Positions 8,874 through 16,077 are shown, numbered from the stretch's first letter. The stretch: 29,785 bases of DNA from an uncultured Blautia sp. (GCA_934378195.1 CAKRPO010000029.1:1-29785); one strand, 5' to 3'. Program-made: numbers and translations. The notes: a model not told the origin generated them from the sequence alone.

Positions 8874-9698
8874 TCATACTTCAAAGAAACGCAAAATTCC
8901 TTTCGCAACGCCGTCATTCTCATTCGTATCCGTCACATATGCAGCTGCTTTTCTGCAGTTTTCAGTGCCATTTTCCATTGCCATTCCATATTTCACTGCC
9001 GTCAGCATACTGATGTCGTTATCCGCATCACCAAATGCCATTGCCTCATCCGGTGAGATTGCAAGTCTCTGCAGAAGCCACAAAAGCGTCTTTCCCTTTC
9101 CGGCATCCTTATGTCCGATCTCCATGAGATTTGGTACAGAAGAAGTCACATAGATATCCGGAATTTCTTTGTCCAGTACCGGATACAGCCGGTCTTTATC
9201 CTCGTAACTGCACACAAACGAAATATTATCCAGTTCTTCTGCATGCTCTGCGGCAAATCTACAGATATCTTTTACCGGCTTCCGTGTCGCTTTGATATAT
9301 CGTGCGCCATATTCTGTTGCAAGATACAGCATCGGATCTCTGACATACGCTTCCTCTGCATACGGCACACCATCGATCACCACTTCCAGGACCATATTTT
9401 CTCTCTTTCGTACCGCAATGGCCGCTTCAACAGCTTCTCTGGTCAGCAGGCACTGATAAATTCTTTTTTCTTCTTTCGTCGAATACACAGCACCACCATT
9501 GGCAGTGATCACATATTCCACACCCGGATAGTTCCTGATCATTCCCGGTACTGAATGAAAAGATCTGCCCGTCGCCGGCACGATATGAACCTTGTGTTGT
9601 ACTGCCAGATCCAGTACTTCTCTTGTTTTTTGTGATAATTCTTTGCGATCTGTCAGAAGTGTTCCGTCAAGGTCGCTTGCAATCAGTCTGATACCCAC
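8874..9698 (-). CDS. HAD-superfamily Cof-type sugar-phosphate phosphatase
   Basis: Cytoplasmic phosphatase of the Cof (IIB cap) subfamily. From the GTG start at 9698 it is 274 residues, the usual length. HAD motif I is SDLDGTLL (nucleophile Asp9, acid Asp11), motif II lies in VPATGRS, and motif IV is MAFGDADNDISML. A longer frame exists (to 9803) but has no ribosome site, whereas AAAGGAGA stands 7 bases before the GTG and gives the normal MGIRLIASDLDGT beginning. A promoter TGGAAA-17-TATAAT (-10 at 9752-9747) precedes it. Substrate cannot be told. Confidence 0.9.
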   Translation of the reverse strand: MGIRLIASDLDGTLLTDRKELSQKTREVLDLAVQHKVHIVPATGRSFHSVPGMIRNYPGVEYVITANGGAVYSTKEEKRIYQCLLTREAVEAAIAVRKRENMVLEVVIDGVPYAEEAYVRDPMLYLATEYGARYIKATRKPVKDICRFAAEHAEELDNISFVCSYEDKDRLYPVLDKEIPDIYVTSSVPNLMEIGHKDAGKGKTLLWLLQRLAISPDEAMAFGDADNDISMLTAVKYGMAMENGTENCRKAAAYVTDTNENDGVAKGILRFFEV

Positions 9699-9746
9699 AG
9701 TCTTTCTCCTTTGTATTTTTTTAAGTACTACAGCTGTTTTTTCACT

Positions 9747-9752
9747 ATTATA
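9747..9752 (-). promoter_or_regulatory. -10 element of the HAD phosphatase promoter
   Basis: TATAAT on the reverse strand, with a weak -35 TGGAAA 17 bases upstream and about 50 bases before the GTG start. It shares a short divergent region with the hicB promoter. Confidence 0.55.
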
Positions 9753-9779
9753 CAAAATCTTCTGCTTTTTTTCCACATG

Positions 9780-9790
9780 ATATGCTATAC
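9780..9790 (+). promoter_or_regulatory. hicB promoter (extended -10)
   Basis: TGCTATACT, an extended -10 with one mismatch, about 48 bases before the hicB ATG. No good -35 is visible. It belongs to a TGnTATAAT-type set seen at several promoters in this window. Confidence 0.6.
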
Positions 9791-9838
9791 TACCTTTAAA
9801 CACAAACTATCATTAACCCCAAAAGGAGATGCATATAT

Positions 9839-10117
9839 ATGAAATTTATTTACCCTGCGGTTTTCCGCAAAACAGATAAGGGAACTTACAAAGGATACTT
9901 CCCGGACCTGGCAGAATGTTATGGTGAGGGCGATACCTTGGACGAAGCTATTGAAGAAGCAAATGAAGCAGCTTACAATTGGATTTCTCTCGAACTTGAT
10001 GAAGATAACTGTCAGCTTCCTCCTGTTTCTGATGAAGATGACCTGGACCTGGAAGAGGGAGATATCGTAAGAAATATTTCCGTGAATATCAGATTTTATG
10101 AAGGCTGGGATGAGTGA
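9839..10117 (+). CDS. HicB-family antitoxin-like protein (no HicA partner)
   Basis: 92 residues with the HicB-like partial RNase-H fold: KFIYPAVFRKTDKGTYKGYFPDLAECYGEGDTL, then DEAIEEANEAAYNWI. The tail (EEGDIVRNISVNIRFYEGWDE) is acidic and has no obvious ribbon-helix-helix or HTH DNA-binding domain. In type II toxin-antitoxin systems HicB neutralises the HicA mRNA interferase, a roughly 60-residue double-stranded-RNA-binding protein. No such gene lies on either side: upstream is the HAD gene, downstream a 487-residue HTH protein 53 bases away. It is therefore a solitary HicB or has taken another role. Ribosome site AAAAGGAG is well placed. Confidence 0.8.
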   Translation: MKFIYPAVFRKTDKGTYKGYFPDLAECYGEGDTLDEAIEEANEAAYNWISLELDEDNCQLPPVSDEDDLDLEEGDIVRNISVNIRFYEGWDE

Positions 10118-10170
10118 TCATTCCCGCCTTTCTAAGTTAAATGATATGAATTTTTTTACAAGGAGTTCTT

Positions 10171-11634
10171 ATGTCTGTTTTTTCTGATACACTGGCACAT
10201 TATATTGAACATAAAAATATAAAAGTTTTTTCTTTGGCAAAATATTGCAATCTTGACCGTTCTACCATGTACAAAATCATCAATGGCAAACGAAATCCTC
10301 CGTCTATGGAAATTTTTGAAAAAATGACGCAGTTCATGCACCTGACGCCCATGGAATATAACTTTTTGAAAGAGTCTCTGGAAATCACGCAGATTGGACC
10401 TGAAATCTATTACACACGAAAAAGCGTAGAAAATTTTATCTGTCAGTTTCCGGACCAGCCGGCCGCGGAGATTACCGGAAGCTCTTTTTCACCTGATTCC
10501 ATGTCTGAGCAGCCTCAGGCAGACTGTATTTCGCTGACTTCTCAACAGCATATTAACTATTATGTGCACCAGATGATTCTTTCTGAGTCTGTCCGTACAG
10601 ATGGTAAGATTGCCATGTTCATTCAACCGAATTACAAATTTCTTTTCAGTCTCCTTGCCAGCCTGCATGCATCTGTTTCTCTGACAATTGATCACATTCT
10701 TTGCGTTGGCACAGAAGCTGCATTTACCAAGGATCATCAGCTGATTAATTTAAAATATCTTCGTGAGATTTTTCCTTTATACATGGCCGGATTGAATTAT
10801 TCTCTCTGGTATTATTATGACAGAATCCAATCCCATTATTACAATTTTAATCTCTTCCCATGTATGATCCTGACTTCAGATGCAGCCATACTCTGCAGCT
10901 CAGACTACCAGAACGGCATCTTTCTCAAATCACCGGATGTCGTGCAGCTTTTGTGGAATCAGTTTATCTCTTATAAAGAACAATGCAGTCTTTTTTTCAG
11001 GCCTGCACCTCTTACCCCGGAAAATCATAAAATAGTTATCGACAGTATGTTTGATACTTTTTACGATCAGAACGATTTGATCGGTATTCAGCCTGAGCCA
11101 TGTCTGACCCCATTCTTTACAGGAAAACTTTTACATGAAATATTTAACTATGAGCTTTCACAGGCAGACAATATTCTTCAAATGGCAGAGCATGCTTTCC
11201 AAATGAATATGTCCAAGATTCAGAATGAACAGTTTTTGATCTACTCTACTCTGGAGGGTCTCTTACAGTTCGCCGAAACGGGACTTACAGATGAAATCCC
11301 CGAAATATTTTACCATCCTCTAACCATAGAACAGCGACTCGAAGTTCTGGCAGGAGTTCGTCAATGCTGCGAAACCGGCGTATATCGTTTTCTTCAGAAA
11401 CCTCTGAGTCACCTGCCTCGTAATCTGCACTTCTGTATTCGCGGAACTATGGGAAGTATGGTTTTCCGCAATAACGCCGGTCAAATCATTGTCCTGAATA
11501 TTAAGGAAACCCATCTGGTCAGTATTTTTCGTGATTATCTGGAGCATATGAGCCCATCCAGTTACTATTCTACCGAAAAAGCAACAGAACTGGTTAACCA
11601 GATCATTCACGACCTGCGGAACAACAGAGATTGA
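10171..11634 (+). CDS. HTH (XRE-like) protein with a large uncharacterised C-terminal region
   Basis: 487 residues. Residues 1-70 form an XRE/Cro-type helix-turn-helix: VFSLAKYCNLDRSTMYKIINGKRNPPS, then a short linker helix. The remaining 400 or so residues contain no motif I recognise, no transmembrane helix, and many aromatic and His residues; they look like one or more helical effector domains. No catalytic signature is visible. It probably acts as a transcriptional regulator responding to an unknown signal. It starts 53 bases after hicB with AAGGAG 8 bases before the ATG, so the two are probably co-transcribed. A terminator follows at 11663-11712. Confidence 0.75.
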   Translation: MSVFSDTLAHYIEHKNIKVFSLAKYCNLDRSTMYKIINGKRNPPSMEIFEKMTQFMHLTPMEYNFLKESLEITQIGPEIYYTRKSVENFICQFPDQPAAEITGSSFSPDSMSEQPQADCISLTSQQHINYYVHQMILSESVRTDGKIAMFIQPNYKFLFSLLASLHASVSLTIDHILCVGTEAAFTKDHQLINLKYLREIFPLYMAGLNYSLWYYYDRIQSHYYNFNLFPCMILTSDAAILCSSDYQNGIFLKSPDVVQLLWNQFISYKEQCSLFFRPAPLTPENHKIVIDSMFDTFYDQNDLIGIQPEPCLTPFFTGKLLHEIFNYELSQADNILQMAEHAFQMNMSKIQNEQFLIYSTLEGLLQFAETGLTDEIPEIFYHPLTIEQRLEVLAGVRQCCETGVYRFLQKPLSHLPRNLHFCIRGTMGSMVFRNNAGQIIVLNIKETHLVSIFRDYLEHMSPSSYYSTEKATELVNQIIHDLRNNRD

Positions 11635-11662
11635 TTTTTGCATATGTCCATATAAACGAAAA

Positions 11663-11712
11663 CACCCATATGACCATGGATTCTCTGAATCTACAATCAT
11701 GTGGGTGCTTTT
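11663..11712 (+). terminator. Terminator of the hicB-HTH operon
   Basis: Arms CACCCATATGA and TCATGTGGGTG pair with one wobble. They enclose a second hairpin GATTC-tct-GAATC and are followed by GCTTTTTC. Confidence 0.8.
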
Positions 11713-11999
11713 TCATTCTCATACGCGCCGGATTATTTAACCACATATATTATATGATTTTTTATTTGCAGAATACAAGATGTGGCACAATTTGTGGGCA
11801 GATTTTTTTACCAGGCAGAACAAAATTTACAGTTGACATTCTAAAATCTCTATGATAATATAATCAACGCAAAATTTGAATATGGTTTAATTGGAAACGT
11901 ACATTCCCCTCGGAATGATTAACGAACAACACATGCTCTTGTAACTTACGTAAACAGTAACCTGTAGTTATCATTAATCAGAACAAGGAGAATTTTTTT
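11713..11999 (+). promoter_or_regulatory. Promoter and long leader of the DUF2798 gene
   Basis: No gene in this A/T-rich interval. A strong promoter TTGACA (11833-11838), 17 bases, TAATAT (11856-11861, with an extended TG) lies 138 bases before the ATG. The transcript would have a leader of about 130 bases, including TAACTTACGTAAACAGTAAC near 11942-11961 and an AAGGAG ribosome site. I do not recognise a known riboswitch class in it. Confidence 0.6.
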
Positions 12000-12494
12000 A
12001 TGCCCAAAAACAAATTTCAGGAAGTAATTTTTACAATTATTATGGTATTTTTCATGGTTTATGCCATGATCTGCTACAACATCTCACTGAACATCGGTGG
12101 AATGTCAAACGAAGTATTCCTTTCTGCATTCCATGAACTTATCATCATGGGACCGATTGCTTTCATTCTTGACTTTTTCATCGTATCTAAACTTGCATTT
12201 ATGTGTGCAGCACGTATGGTAGATTTCAGAAATTGTCATCCATTCAGTAAAATTCTTGCTATTTCTGTACCATCTGTGGCATTTATGTGTCCACTGATGA
12301 GCCTTGCTGCTACAATCCTGTTTAAGAATGCAGGAAGTCAGTTCATCGCTGTATGGCTTCAGACGACAGCTATGAACTTCCCGGTGGCATTTTTCTGGCA
12401 GCTCATCTATGCCGGACCGATTGTTCGTTTTATTTTCAGACATATCTTCAGAGAAAATGAACGAGTACAGGAAGCAGCTGTTTCTGCTGAATAA
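12000..12494 (+). CDS. DUF2798-family membrane protein
   Basis: 164 residues, four predicted transmembrane helices at about 8-30, 45-68, 86-108 and 124-146. The internal two-fold arrangement (MVYAMICYNISLNIGGMSNEVF, later WLQTTAMNFPVAFFWQL) fits two DUF2798 units. Function of the family is unknown. It is transcribed alone from its own promoter and closed by a terminator at 12526-12576. The charged C-terminal tail (RENERVQEAAVSAE) is probably cytoplasmic. Confidence 0.8.
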   Translation: MPKNKFQEVIFTIIMVFFMVYAMICYNISLNIGGMSNEVFLSAFHELIIMGPIAFILDFFIVSKLAFMCAARMVDFRNCHPFSKILAISVPSVAFMCPLMSLAATILFKNAGSQFIAVWLQTTAMNFPVAFFWQLIYAGPIVRFIFRHIFRENERVQEAAVSAE

Positions 12495-12525
12495 GCCAGT
12501 TATTATAAAAGGAAAACTGCACAAA

Positions 12526-12576
12526 AAATCTGGTCTGCAGGAATCACAGAAGATTTCCTGTATGACCAGATTTTTG
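12526..12576. terminator. Bidirectional terminator
   Basis: Arms AAATCTGGTC (12526-12535) and GACCAGATTT (12564-12573) enclose CAGGAA/TTCCTG. T-runs are present on both strands (TTTTTG forward, TTTTTTG reverse). It ends the DUF2798 transcript and probably also the convergent parA operon. Confidence 0.85.
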
Positions 12577-12605
12577 TTTGTACTTATTCAGAATATCCAT
12601 CCCGC

Positions 12606-12654
12606 AACTTCCGATAAAAAGGTACTTCTGATTACAGAAGATAAATCGGAAGTT
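12606..12654 (-). terminator. Nested hairpin at the 3' end of the parA operon
   Basis: Perfect 10-bp outer arms AACTTCCGAT/ATCGGAAGTT and inner arms CTTCTG/CAGAAG. The inner loop contains the TAA stop of the Lys/Ala-rich gene. After the inner stem the reverse strand reads TACCTTTTTA, so this is a weak terminator or an mRNA 3'-end structure that overlaps coding sequence. Confidence 0.55.
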
Positions 12655-12973
12655 CGTCTTTGATATGAACCGGACCATTCACTGTTTCCGGCTGCTCGCC
12701 CTTCACAAATGCTTTCTCCAGCTCTTCGGAATTCTGTGGTGTGAGAACGGATGTCTTCACTGCTTTCTTTGCCGGAGCCTTTCTTGTTGTTTTTCTGGCT
12801 GCAGTTGTCTTCTTTGCCGCTGTTTTCTTTGCCGGAGCCTTTTTAGCCGCCGGAGCTGCTTCGGCTTTAGCCGCTGCCTTTACTTCCTCTGCTGGTTTTG
12901 TTTCTGCCTTTACTTCTGTTTTTTTGGCATCTGCGTTTGCTGCACGCAGGATGCTGTCTTTACCTACTGACAC
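12632..12973 (-). CDS. Lys/Ala-rich histone-H1-like protein, partner of ParA
   Basis: 113 residues. After a short conserved-looking start (SVGKDSILRAANADAKKTE) comes a disordered region, about residues 20-75, of AK/PAKK/TAAKK repeats like the tails of bacterial histone-H1-like proteins, then a more ordered C-terminus (LTPQNSEELEKAFVKGEQ...KDELPIYLL). The GTG start at 12973 has GGAGG 9 bases upstream, inside the parA 3' end. The genes overlap by 14 bases and are surely coupled. ParA ATPases are commonly stimulated by a basic N-terminal segment of a partner encoded next door. That, and a DNA-binding or cargo-adaptor role, is inference; no ParB domain is visible. Confidence 0.75.
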   Translation of the reverse strand: MSVGKDSILRAANADAKKTEVKAETKPAEEVKAAAKAEAAPAAKKAPAKKTAAKKTTAARKTTRKAPAKKAVKTSVLTPQNSEELEKAFVKGEQPETVNGPVHIKDELPIYLL

Positions 12974-13751
12974 GATTCATTACCTCCTCTGCCAACTCTG
13001 TATATTCTTTTGCACTTCTGCTGGATTTCTTGTATTCTACAACCGGGATGCTGTTATCCTGAGACCATTCCACAGAACTGTCTACACGGATCACATGCTC
13101 AAATACATAAATACTCTCCAGCTGATGCAATGTTTCCATTGTCTGTTTGAAGTAATTCTTGCGGGTATCCACCTTGGTCACTGCAATTCCGGCAACCTCA
13201 AGATCCGGCGAAATCTGCTTTACTTCATTCAGAAATTCGAACATATTTGCAAGACCAAACATCCCCCACGGACTCGCTTCTACCGGGATGACCACCTTGT
13301 CCGAAGCGCACAGAATGTTCATGACCCAACCGCCAAGTGTCGGCGGCGCATCGATCAGGATGTAATCATAAACTTCTGAATCTTTGATCTTCTGCAGGCA
13401 TTTCCGAAGGATAAACTCTCTCTGCCATTTAGTAAAAAGTTCGTATTCGATCGAACTCATCAGGGTAGAGGACGGAACCAGATCCAGATTCTCGTACGGT
13501 GTATGCACGATATAATCAGTTAGGTCTTCCTGTTTTCCAATCGCATGATAAAGGTTCTTCTCTCCCTGTGCATGCTCCAGCACCCAGTCTTCCGGGAAGA
13601 ATGCCAGCGACAGATTCAGCTGCATATCTCCATCCACCAGCAAAACTTTCTTTCCAGCACGCGCCATAGCCGCACCAAGGTTTGAACAGGTGGTAGATTT
13701 GCCACTTCCGCCTTTGTTATTGGTAAAACAGATCGTCACGGTCTTTCCCAT
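12960..13751 (-). CDS. ParA/Soj-family ATPase
   Basis: 263 residues, ParA/MinD superfamily. The deviant Walker A KGGSGKST is at residues 13-20, followed by LLVDGDMQLNLS (switch I region) and YDYILIDAPPTLGG (Walker B/switch II). Such ATPases bind DNA or membrane as ATP dimers and position plasmids, chromosomes or protein cargo. There is no N-terminal HTH (so not the type Ia plasmid form) and no ParB or parS-like site nearby. Its only partner is the Lys/Ala-rich protein that overlaps its 3' end. Ribosome site GGAGGG before the ATG. Promoter TTGCTA-17-TATAAT at 13818-13790. Confidence 0.9.
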   Translation of the reverse strand: MGKTVTICFTNNKGGSGKSTTCSNLGAAMARAGKKVLLVDGDMQLNLSLAFFPEDWVLEHAQGEKNLYHAIGKQEDLTDYIVHTPYENLDLVPSSTLMSSIEYELFTKWQREFILRKCLQKIKDSEVYDYILIDAPPTLGGWVMNILCASDKVVIPVEASPWGMFGLANMFEFLNEVKQISPDLEVAGIAVTKVDTRKNYFKQTMETLHQLESIYVFEHVIRVDSSVEWSQDNSIPVVEYKKSSRSAKEYTELAEEVMNRVSR

Positions 13752-13789
13752 TGAAATCCCTCCATATAATGTCCTTTTATCTATGTCAC

Positions 13790-13818
13790 ATTATACGAGA
13801 TTTGGTCGAAATTAGCAA
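13790..13818 (-). promoter_or_regulatory. parA promoter
   Basis: Reverse strand: -35 TTGCTA (13818-13813), 17-base spacer, perfect -10 TATAAT (13795-13790), giving a leader of about 30 bases. Confidence 0.75.
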
Positions 13819-13821
13819 TGC

Positions 13822-14517
13822 CTATTTGCATAGTAACTTTCCGTCTACAGAGATCGTTACTACCTGCCACGGAAGGAATTTCCCACTGTTCTGCAATGCC
13901 TTTTTTGTCGCCATTTCCAGCCCGCCACAACATGGAACTTCCATACGAGCGATCGTCACGCTGGCAATATTGTTGTTTCGAATGATCTCTTCTAATTTCT
14001 CACTGTAGTCTACGGAATCGAGTTTCGGACAACCCACAAGAACGATTTTCCCCTTAATAAAATCTTCATGAAAGTTTGCATAAGCATAGGCCGCACAGTC
14101 TGCCGCAATCAGAAGTTCCGCTCCCTCAAAATACGGTGCACTTGTTGGGACGAGCCTGATCTGCACCGGCCACTGTTGAAGCTGAGATTGCGGTTTTACA
14201 ACTGCTGTAGTTGTCTCTTCATTTATTTCACGCCTCATCTGACGCATACGGCTTCCCGGACATCCGCCTGCTGCATACGCTTTTTTCTGATTCGCAAGCA
14301 CAGCTGCTTCATCATACGCTGCCGCTTCTCTCTCCACAAATGTGATCGCACCGGTCGGGCAGGATGGCAGACAGTCCCCCAGTCCATCACAGTAATCGTC
14401 CCGTAGAAGTTTCGCTTTACCATCTATCATACCAATCGCGCTTTCATGACAGGCTGCTGCGCACGCACCACATCCATTACATTTTTCTCCGTCTATCTGA
14501 ATGATTCTTCTGATCAT
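13822..14517 (-). CDS. 4Fe-4S ferredoxin-like protein with cysteine-rich C-terminus
   Basis: 231 residues. Cluster 1 is canonical: C13-x2-C16-x2-C19 with the fourth ligand in the CP motif (C53). The second motif reads C43-DGLGD-C49-LPS-C53-P: the middle cysteine of the usual CxxCxxC is Leu46, so the second site may hold a 3Fe-4S cluster or recruit another ligand. The C-terminal half carries further cysteines (GGCPGSR, AADCAAY, VGCPKLD, VPCCGGLE), possibly another metal or redox site. It diverges from a Crp/Fnr regulator across a shared palindrome. Ferredoxin-like genes next to Crp/Fnr HcpR regulators are known in anaerobes; equivalence here is inference. Likely an electron-transfer or redox-stress protein. 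Confidence 0.8.
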   Translation of the reverse strand: MIRRIIQIDGEKCNGCGACAAACHESAIGMIDGKAKLLRDDYCDGLGDCLPSCPTGAITFVEREAAAYDEAAVLANQKKAYAAGGCPGSRMRQMRREINEETTTAVVKPQSQLQQWPVQIRLVPTSAPYFEGAELLIAADCAAYAYANFHEDFIKGKIVLVGCPKLDSVDYSEKLEEIIRNNNIASVTIARMEVPCCGGLEMATKKALQNSGKFLPWQVVTISVDGKLLCK

Positions 14518-14599
14518 AAATAACCTCCTGTTTTGTATTCTTATCTTTCTATTTGCAAATACTGTTACTGTTCGTTTTCGGTCTATTGCTTTTTATGCC

Positions 14600-14628
14600 T
14601 TGACCTTACGTCCACAGGATACTAAAAT
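14600..14628 (+). promoter_or_regulatory. Candidate promoter of the first Crp/Fnr gene
   Basis: TTGACC (14600-14605), 17 bases, TAAAAT (14623-14628), lying upstream of the 16-bp palindrome. A second forward candidate -10 (TACTAT or TATAAC, 14674-14682) lies downstream of the palindrome; which is used cannot be told. Confidence 0.5.
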
Positions 14629-14642
14629 GAAAAGAAAAAATA

Positions 14643-14658
14643 TGTGGTTATAACCACA
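14643..14658. promoter_or_regulatory. Perfect 16-bp palindrome, probable Crp/Fnr-type operator
   Basis: TGTGGTTATAACCACA is its own reverse complement and has the Crp geometry TGTGG-N6-CCACA. Its centre (14650.5) lies about 39 bases from plausible start sites on both sides: the reverse TAGTAT at 14624-14619 for the 4Fe-4S gene, and the forward TACTAT near 14674. This is close to the -41.5 position of class II activation. The adjacent regulator is the natural ligand; binding is inference. Confidence 0.7.
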
Positions 14659-14709
14659 AACAAATCAGATTCATACTATAACTGAAAAATTTTTTCAAAT
14701 GGAGATTTT

Positions 14710-15393
14710 ATGAATTCTAAACTGAATGCCCGATTAGATTATGATTTAATTTCTAAGACAACACTCTTCCAGGGCTGTTCCCCGGAAGATACCAAAAAAC
14801 TTCTGAATGGCATGCAAAACTTTACAAAAACATATAAAAAAGGAGCACCGGTCTGTCATGCCGGAACTCCTGTCTCTGACATCGGAATCATTCTTTATGG
14901 TACGGTTCAGATTGAAAATAATGATTTGTGGGGAAACAAAAATATCATCAGTCTTGCCCGGTCCGGAGAAGTTTTTGCCGAGGCATATGCCTGCGTCCCG
15001 GGTGAGCCTATGATGGTAGATGTTATTGCCACTGAAGATACAGAAATCCTTTTTCTGAACGTTCCAAGACTGTTCCAGCTTGCCTCATCCGGCAGGGGTG
15101 AATACGCAGTGCTGATCCATAATATGACCATGATCAGCGCACGCAAGAATCTACTGCTCTCCCGACGCATCCTGCACACTTCCTCCAAAAAGATCCGTGG
15201 CCGTCTGCTCTCTTATCTCTCCTATCAGTCAGAACTGCAGGGCAGCCGCTATATCGATATCCCACTGAATCGTCAACAGCTTGCTGACTATCTCAGCCTT
15301 GACCGCAGCGCCCTCTCCAAAGAACTTGGAAAGATGAAACAGGAAGGACTTCTTGATTATCATAGAAACTCTTTTATTTTGAAGGATGTATGA
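14710..15393 (+). CDS. Crp/Fnr-family transcriptional regulator
   Basis: 227 residues. The cyclic-nucleotide-binding-like beta barrel occupies about residues 18-130 (GAPVCHAGTPVSDIGIILYGTVQ, GEVFAEAYACVPGEPM), a dimer helix about 130-160, and a winged HTH about 165-225 with recognition helix in LNRQQLADYLSLDRSALSKELGKM. No Fnr-type N-terminal cysteine cluster is present, and the phosphate-binding cassette is not that of a cAMP-binding Crp. The effector may thus be haem/NO, redox state or a small molecule. It lies divergent from the 4Fe-4S gene around the 14643 palindrome. ATGGAGATTTT gives a GGAG ribosome site. Confidence 0.88.
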   Translation: MNSKLNARLDYDLISKTTLFQGCSPEDTKKLLNGMQNFTKTYKKGAPVCHAGTPVSDIGIILYGTVQIENNDLWGNKNIISLARSGEVFAEAYACVPGEPMMVDVIATEDTEILFLNVPRLFQLASSGRGEYAVLIHNMTMISARKNLLLSRRILHTSSKKIRGRLLSYLSYQSELQGSRYIDIPLNRQQLADYLSLDRSALSKELGKMKQEGLLDYHRNSFILKDV

Positions 15394-15438
15394 TCTTCGC
15401 TCACATCTTCCATGCCTTTTCTTACTGTTAAACAGTGA

Positions 15439-15945
15439 TTATTCGAATTCAAATGCACGCTTAATGCTTTCATAATGAAGGAATTTGTCCTCTGCCGCAA
15501 AAGCTTGGATCTGCTCCAGTGTTGCAAACATGTAGCCATCTGTTTCTTCTGTCTGGAGCTTCAGATCCTTATCATCAATGTCCATGACAAAGCGGTATAC
15601 ATCTACAAAATAGTTATCACCTTCGCCCGGATTCTCACGTTTATAGGTAAAGAGATAGCCGCCTTCTGCATTTCCGGCATCAAGCCCGGTCTCCTCTTTG
15701 ACCTCACGAAGAACCGCTTCACGTGACTCTTCACCAGCCTGTGCTGCTCCTCCGGAAACCTCCCAGCAGCCCGGTGCCCACGCCTTGGTCATGACACGTT
15801 TTGTGATCAAAAATGTTCCATCCGGTCGTGCAACTACGCCAAGTACTGTCAGATGATATTCCCCGTCTTTCAGACACCAGTCATTGCGTTTCATTGTACG
15901 TCCGGTCGGTTTCTTATCTTTATCATAAATATCCCAGAATTCCAT
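15439..15945 (-). CDS. Nudix hydrolase
   Basis: 168 residues. Nudix box at about 66-88: G-x5-E-x7-REVKEETGL, complete. The N-terminal EFWDIYDKDKKPTGRTMKRND is typical of the IDI/YfcD-like Nudix group. Hydrolyses a nucleoside diphosphate linked to X; the substrate is unknown. A much longer frame (to 16341) overlaps the divergent amidohydrolase and is not credible; AGGGAGATAGG sits before the ATG at 15945, and a promoter lies at 16003-16031. Only 45 bases separate it from the convergent Crp/Fnr gene. Confidence 0.88.
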   Translation of the reverse strand: MEFWDIYDKDKKPTGRTMKRNDWCLKDGEYHLTVLGVVARPDGTFLITKRVMTKAWAPGCWEVSGGAAQAGEESREAVLREVKEETGLDAGNAEGGYLFTYKRENPGEGDNYFVDVYRFVMDIDDKDLKLQTEETDGYMFATLEQIQAFAAEDKFLHYESIKRAFEFE

Positions 15946-16002
15946 TTTCCTATCTCCCTGTTGCGTTTTATCTTGTTTATTTTTATAATGATTAATGACT
16001 TT

Positions 16003-16031
16003 ATCATAGCATTCCAGAGAAGTTATTGCAA
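16003..16031 (-). promoter_or_regulatory. Nudix promoter, with self-complementary -35
   Basis: Reverse strand: -35 TTGCAA (16031-16026), 17-base spacer, extended -10 TGCTATGAT (-10 at 16008-16003). TTGCAA is its own complement, so the same six bases could serve as -35 for the divergent M20 gene, with a weaker -10 near 16048. Confidence 0.65.
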
Positions 16032-16077
16032 ACAGGAGTTTTGTATTTATATCCATTAAGACAGAAAGGAAAACACC

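Noticed and set aside
11942..11961. GTAAC...AGTAAC near the DUF2798 leader as another MITE
   Set aside because: The ends match only partly, the length would be about 20 bp, and no 8-bp flanking repeat is present.
12741..13379. Forward frame opposite the Lys/Ala-rich gene and parA
   Set aside because: Its Phe/Ala/Cys repeats are the antisense of AK-rich codons; no ribosome site; parA motifs are clear on the other strand.
14561..14572. GTTACTGTTCGT upstream of the 4Fe-4S gene, resembling the MITE end
   Set aside because: Only one end, no second terminus and no direct repeat; too short to call an element.
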